Shown here: piece after piece, positions 6,966 through 9,717 of the stretch
Numbering within the stretch: position 1 is the stretch's first letter
Layout of the letters: each line of letters begins with the position of its first letter
NCBI GenBank assembly: GCA_017885225.1
Contig: JAFNGM010000141.1
Location: forward strand, 1 to 9,717
Direction: 5' to 3'
DNA length: 9,717 nucleotides
Source: Syntrophaceae bacterium
Lineage (GTDB): Bacteria > Desulfobacterota > Syntrophia > Syntrophales > UBA2185
Notes under the pieces: generated by a model
What the model was told of the DNA's origin: nothing
Database searches by the model: none
The model's input: only the letters and a program-made list of their open reading frames with translations
Position numbers and translations under genes: made by a program

Positions 6966-7143
6966 TGCATTTCCTTTTGTTATGCCCTCTTTCTTGGTAC
7001 AGCTCCGCCCTCTCGATTACATGCATGGGAGCCATTGTATGAATCCAGGCGAATACATGATACTTTGAGATATGCAAATATTCACGTCCCCGTGGGGTTA
7101 TAAAGGAGAACCTGCCTTTAATCTCCCCTCTTAATACACGCTT
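6955..7143 (-). other. Open stretch between regulator and rfbG, possible gene remnant
   Basis: Directly after the regulator's TAA stop the same frame stays open for about 62 codons, to a TAA at 6955-6957 that overlaps the start of rfbG. Its translation looks protein-like (for instance RFSFITPRGREYL, then MAPMHVIERAELYQERG). It has no ATG until the middle and no clear ribosome site. A stretch this long can be open by chance, so this may be noise, a decayed coding tail, or a small peptide of about 26 aa from the inner ATG. No family is recognised. Confidence 0.2.
6972..6977 (-). promoter_or_regulatory. Ribosome binding site supporting the TTG start of rfbG
   Basis: AAAGGA on the minus strand, six bases before TTG at 6965. 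It favours the rare start codon over the ATG at 6950. Confidence 0.45.
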
Positions 7144-7536
7144 TTAATCCTTGTTCTCAGATGATTGAGTCAAATCCGCCATTTCATTTGTCAGCTTTGT
7201 TATTTCAAGTTCAATCTCTTCATATTCTTTCATTTTTCTTTTGAGAAAGTAGTAGGTAATCCTGGTCTTTTCCTCAAAGCCCTTTGGCGTTATGTAGTAA
7301 AGATATGCTTTTTTATTGTTGGAATTCTTGAAATTATTCACCTTGATGTGGCCCTTGTGAATCAAGACTTTGATGAGGAAGTTGACCTTTCCCAAGCTGA
7401 TGCCCATGCGGGAAGACAACTCACGCTGGGTCATTTCAGGTGAATTGTTGATTTCCCTGAGCAGCTGGAGGACTTCCTCTCTTTCAGGATTTGTGTTGTT
7501 TAGTTTAGGCATAGGCTTGATAATTAGTGTGTTCAT
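7144..7536 (-). CDS. EPS-associated MarR-family transcriptional regulator
   Basis: Small winged-helix DNA-binding protein, 130 aa from the ATG at 7536. The helix-turn-helix lies at about residues 34-62 (MTQRELSSRMGISLGKVNFL then LIKVLIHKGHI). The wing and following segment include KVNNFKNSNNKKAYLYYITPKG (about 65-86). A charged C-terminal helix (about 98-120, KRKMKEYEEIELEI...) is probably for dimerisation. This arrangement matches the short MarR-like regulators found at the head of exopolysaccharide/LPS clusters (the MarR_EPS type, usually about 105 aa). The first 15-20 residues are extra, so a start at the second ATG (7512) is possible. Neither ATG has a ribosome binding site, and the predicted transcript begins only about 12 bases before the first ATG. 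It is divergent from the acyltransferase and 178 bp upstream of rfbG. It likely controls itself and the sugar operon. Confidence 0.85.
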   Translation of the reverse strand: MNTLIIKPMPKLNNTNPEREEVLQLLREINNSPEMTQRELSSRMGISLGKVNFLIKVLIHKGHIKVNNFKNSNNKKAYLYYITPKGFEEKTRITYYFLKRKMKEYEEIELEITKLTNEMADLTQSSENKD

Positions 7537-7566
7537 TTAATGAACAGAGCATGCAGTCTAATGAAC
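7530..7566. promoter_or_regulatory. Candidate operator of the MarR-like regulator
   Basis: A perfect 17-bp palindrome, TGTTCAT-TTA-ATGAACA, spans 7530-7546 and includes the regulator's start codon. The half-site TAATGAAC (7538-7545) recurs as a direct repeat at 7559-7566, 21 bp away or two helical turns. The second copy abuts and overlaps the predicted -10 element. The placement fits repression by the regulator, but no binding data exist. Confidence 0.5.
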
Positions 7567-7583
7567 TGAGGGGGCAAAGTCAA
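7555..7583 (-). promoter_or_regulatory. Sigma70-type promoter of the regulator and perhaps the sugar operon
   Basis: On the minus strand, -35 TTGACT (7578-7583; 5 of 6 consensus), a 17-bp spacer and -10 TAGACT (7555-7560; 4 of 6). Transcription would begin near 7548, leaving a leader of about 12 bases before the ATG at 7536. That agrees with the lack of a Shine-Dalgarno site. Confidence 0.55.
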
Positions 7584-7638
7584 ATAAAAAATTGAGTTTT
7601 TTTGCTTACAATGTAAATATATTCTGTGACACAATTTC

Positions 7639-7666
7639 TTGATTTTAATCGCATTCCATATATGTT
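7639..7666 (+). promoter_or_regulatory. Possible promoter of the acyltransferase gene
   Basis: TTGATT (7639-7644), a 16-bp spacer and TATGTT (7661-7666), each 4 of 6 consensus, in AT-rich DNA. It would give a leader of about 90 bases. Two odd palindromes lie just upstream, TTACA-A-TGTAA (7606-7616) and TGTG-A-CACA (7625-7633), with centres 18 bp apart. The assignment is weak. Confidence 0.25.
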
Positions 7667-7687
7667 ATGTAGCGCATACGCGTACAG

Positions 7688-7713
7688 GATTTCTCACTTT
7701 GTTCGAAATGACA
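7688..7713. repeat. REP-like intergenic segment
   Basis: The segment begins GATTTCTCAC, continues TTTGTTCGAAATGACA, and is near-palindromic at its ends (ATTTC ... GAAAT, 7689-7709). It resembles a short dispersed element with the wording GATTTCTC...CGAAATGACA that I recall from intergenic regions of many proteobacteria. Only one copy is in the window, so its repetitive nature cannot be shown here. Confidence 0.3.
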
Positions 7714-7766
7714 CAAGTAAAGGGATGTCGAAGATCGCATAACTTGAACTCTCATAAGCGGTAATC

Positions 7767-8678
7767 ATGATGAAACAAACATTAGGCACAAGAATAGCAT
7801 TGGCAATTTTTGGCGCCATTCCTTTGACGGTGAGAAAATCTTTTTTTGTTTCCTTGTCTTTGCTCTTCTATTATGTGCATACCCGGCGGCGCCTGATTAC
7901 CATACATAATCTCAAGTGCGCGTATCCGGAAAAAAGCATTTCTGAGATTACCGAGATTGCCAAGGGTGCATATCGAAACTTCGGCATAGTGGCGGCGGAG
8001 TTCTTTGATATTCCCTCACTGAATAGAGAGAATCTGAACAATATCATTGAGACGGAAGGTCTTGAAAACTGCAAAAAAGCCCTGGAAAAAAACAAAGGAC
8101 TTCTTTTATTCGGTGCCCACTTTGGCAATTGGGAACTTGGGGCAAGCGCCCTTTCCCTTTTGGTTCGTCCCATTCTAATAGTGTATAGACGAATGGATAA
8201 TCCGTTTCTGGAAAATATTATCACATGGGTGAGATCGGTGAGCGGAAATATTCTCCTCTCAAAGAGCCGCGCCATGAGACGTTTGCTTCGCCACTTAAAA
8301 GACAAGGGTATCCTCGGCATCCTTATCGATCAGAACTGGTCTCGCCAGGAAGGGTGTTTTGTTGAGTTCTTTGACCGTCCGGCATGTACTACCAACGGCC
8401 TCGCACTGCTTGCCCTTCATACAGAAGCGCCTGTCGTTCCCGCTTTTATGGCAAGAATGCCCAATGGGAAATATCGGCTGATGATAGGAGAGGAGGTCGT
8501 ATTAACCAGAACAGGTGATAGCCAAGAGGAGATAATTGTCAATACACAGAAATTCACGAGGATCATTGAAGACATGGTAAGGCAATATCCGGATCAATGG
8601 TTCTGGCCTCACCAGCGCTGGAAAACGCAACCTTTAATTGACGCAGAGAACACAACCGCACCGAAAATGCCGGAGTAG
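7767..8678 (+). CDS. Lipid A late acyltransferase (LpxL/HtrB family)
   Basis: Membrane-bound acyltransferase of the lysophospholipid/lipid A acyltransferase family, 303 aa. It would add a secondary acyl chain to the lipid A precursor from acyl-ACP at the inner face of the inner membrane. The catalytic HX4E motif is H118-FGNW-E123. Other family marks are an N-terminal hydrophobic segment (about 11-36), TIHNLKCAYPEKS (45-57), LLIYRR-like VYRRMDNP (139-146), GILIDQN (184-190) and the C-terminal YPDQWFWPHQRWKT (274-287). It is not clear which member (LpxL, LpxM or a paralogue) it is. Two ATGs are adjacent (7767 and 7770), and no strong Shine-Dalgarno site is seen. The gene is divergent from the regulator and converges with lptG. 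Its LPS role fits the neighbourhood. Confidence 0.92.
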   Translation: MMKQTLGTRIALAIFGAIPLTVRKSFFVSLSLLFYYVHTRRRLITIHNLKCAYPEKSISEITEIAKGAYRNFGIVAAEFFDIPSLNRENLNNIIETEGLENCKKALEKNKGLLLFGAHFGNWELGASALSLLVRPILIVYRRMDNPFLENIITWVRSVSGNILLSKSRAMRRLLRHLKDKGILGILIDQNWSRQEGCFVEFFDRPACTTNGLALLALHTEAPVVPAFMARMPNGKYRLMIGEEVVLTRTGDSQEEIIVNTQKFTRIIEDMVRQYPDQWFWPHQRWKTQPLIDAENTTAPKMPE

Positions 8679-8708
8679 CGCCATCCCGACGCTACCTGCC
8701 TCCCCCAG

Positions 8709-8724
8709 CCCCCTCCAGAGGGGG
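8709..8724. repeat. GC hairpin between convergent genes
   Basis: CCCCCT-CCAG-AGGGGG forms a perfect 6-bp stem with a 4-base loop, 30 bp after the acyltransferase stop and 60 bp from the lptG stop. No T tract follows on either strand, so it is not a standard intrinsic terminator. It may slow polymerase, be a dispersed short repeat, or both. Confidence 0.45.
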
Positions 8725-8783
8725 ACAGCACCTTTCCTGATGTTGGTATTATAAGTTTTTGGATAGCTTGAGAATATCGGTGA

Positions 8784-9717
8784 TCAGGTTTTGACGCGGA
8801 GGAACATAACCGTGGAGGCTGCGCCCAATACAATATTTGCAAACCACGCTGAAATGATGGGGGGTATGGTGCCGGAACGGCCCACAGACAGAGCGAAGGC
8901 ATGGACAATCCAATAGGAAAATCCGATGACAATGCCGACCCCGATGCTTTGCATGATACCGCCGCTTCGTTCCGTTTTCATGAGAGAAAATGAAATACCA
9001 ATAATGACAAGAATGATGCTTACGAAACCGAAGGCTACCTTTCCATGCATATCAACAATATACCGTGTGGCATCGTAGCCTTCAGATTGAATTTTCTTGA
9101 CATACCTTCTGAGCTCTGCGTAGCCCATGGTATCGGCTTTTTTTTGAATAACATTGAAATCAGATGGTGTTTCAGGAAGATCTATTACTTTGGTAGAAAT
9201 ATATTCGAGGGAGGGAAAGTCACCTTCGGTGAATCGAGTGCTCAATACATTGTAAAAGACCCATTTCCCTTCTTTCCACTCGGCTTTTTCCGCGTCAATC
9301 CGCATCTTCAAAGTAAAGTCCTTGTCTATATAGTTTATAGTAATTCCCTGCAGTATATTCGTTTTTGGATCGAACATCTTGAAATTGTAAATACCGTCTT
9401 TTCCCCTGTACCAGAGCTGATTCTGTTTGAAAGATCCCATGGGCTCCTGCTTTTGCACTTCCACTGATTTGATATGTTCCGCTTTCTGGTTACTGTATGG
9501 CGTAGTGAATTCGCTGTTGAGGAAGGCGACGACACAAATGAACGCAGACGTGATAATCACAGGCAACGATGTTCTGTAAAGGCTGATTCCGTTCGCCTTC
9601 ATGGCAACAATCTCAGAGTTTCTCGAGAGAGAGCTGAAGGTGATGAGGGAGGCAAGCAATACAGACGCCGGAATAACTTGGGAAATCATCATCGGAATCC
9701 TGAAGAGAAGAAACGAT
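8784..9717 (-). CDS. lptG: LPS export ABC transporter permease LptG (partial at the window edge)
   Basis: Inner-membrane permease of the LptB2FG complex that extracts LPS and passes it to the periplasmic bridge (YjgP/YjgQ family). The C-terminus is complete. The N-terminus runs off the right edge: the frame is open to 9717 with residues continuous with the family upstream of the first ATG at 9692, so that ATG is not the true start. About 310 residues are present and roughly 50 are missing. From the ATG at 9692: a hydrophobic segment (about 5-20), the coupling-helix motif LSRNSEIVAMKANGISLYR (split as LSRNSEIV and AMKANGISLYR, about 22-40), a second membrane segment (about 43-60), a periplasmic jellyroll domain (about 70-180), and C-terminal membrane helices (about 214-235, 245-268, 277-300). 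An A8 run (coding strand) is at 9138-9145. Confidence 0.94.
   Translation of the reverse strand, partial: SFLLFRIPMMISQVIPASVLLASLITFSSLSRNSEIVAMKANGISLYRTSLPVIITSAFICVVAFLNSEFTTPYSNQKAEHIKSVEVQKQEPMGSFKQNQLWYRGKDGIYNFKMFDPKTNILQGITINYIDKDFTLKMRIDAEKAEWKEGKWVFYNVLSTRFTEGDFPSLEYISTKVIDLPETPSDFNVIQKKADTMGYAELRRYVKKIQSEGYDATRYIVDMHGKVAFGFVSIILVIIGISFSLMKTERSGGIMQSIGVGIVIGFSYWIVHAFALSVGRSGTIPPIISAWFANIVLGAASTVMFLRVKT

Noticed and set aside
7101..7120. Hairpin TAAAGG ... CCTTTA as terminator of the regulator gene
   Set aside because: The stem has only 6 bp with an 8-base loop and no T tract follows on the minus strand.
9045..9467. Plus-strand open frame opposite lptG
   Set aside because: It is antisense to the LptG periplasmic domain and the composition is a mirror of that gene.
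9690..9692. ATG at 9692 as the start of lptG
   Set aside because: The frame stays open to the window edge with LptG-like residues, and about 50 N-terminal residues of the family are missing, so the gene is cut by the edge.
1..9717. CRISPR arrays, tRNA or rRNA genes, insertion sequences
   Set aside because: I saw no regularly spaced repeats, no tRNA-like cloverleaf arms, no rRNA segments and no transposase genes or terminal inverted repeats.

Overview
The window is from a Gram-negative bacterium. It encodes a lipopolysaccharide exporter subunit (LptG), a late lipid A-type acyltransferase, and a surface-polysaccharide sugar operon. Base composition varies: line 121-180 is about one third G+C and line 5041-5100 about two thirds. 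The set fits a Desulfobacterota-like or other environmental proteobacterium, but the sequence alone does not fix the taxon.

Right part (about 7540-9717): a lysophospholipid/lipid A acyltransferase gene on the plus strand converges with lptG on the minus strand. lptG runs off the right edge. The 105-base gap between them holds a compact GC hairpin without a T tract.

Control region (about 7140-7770): a small winged-helix regulator of the EPS-associated MarR type reads leftward, divergent from the acyltransferase. Its promoter (TTGACT, 17 bp, TAGACT) overlaps a direct repeat and a perfect 17-bp palindrome that covers the start codon. This looks like an autoregulatory operator.

Left part (78-6965): seven tightly packed leftward genes that look like one operon, possibly headed by the regulator. 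In transcription order they are rfbG (CDP-glucose 4,6-dehydratase), rfbH (CDP-4-keto-6-deoxyglucose 3-dehydrase), an FAD/NAD(P)H reductase, rfbF (glucose-1-phosphate cytidylyltransferase), an extended SDR, a short NeuB-family synthase, and a radical SAM protein with SPASM-like cysteines. RfbF, G, H and the reductase would convert glucose-1-phosphate to a CDP-3,6-dideoxy-4-ketohexose. The SDR may be the final 4-ketoreductase or may modify another sugar. The NeuB-like enzyme and the radical SAM protein suggest a second or further modified sugar. No glycosyltransferase, flippase, polymerase or CMP-sugar synthetase is visible, so the cluster probably continues past the left edge.

Points most worth a second look: the reductase lacks the ferredoxin domain of RfbI/AscD; the SDR has an altered YxxxK motif; the NeuB-like protein lacks the SAF domain; rfbH carries a G8 tract inside its Fe-S loop that could allow phase variation; and the operator architecture at the regulator.
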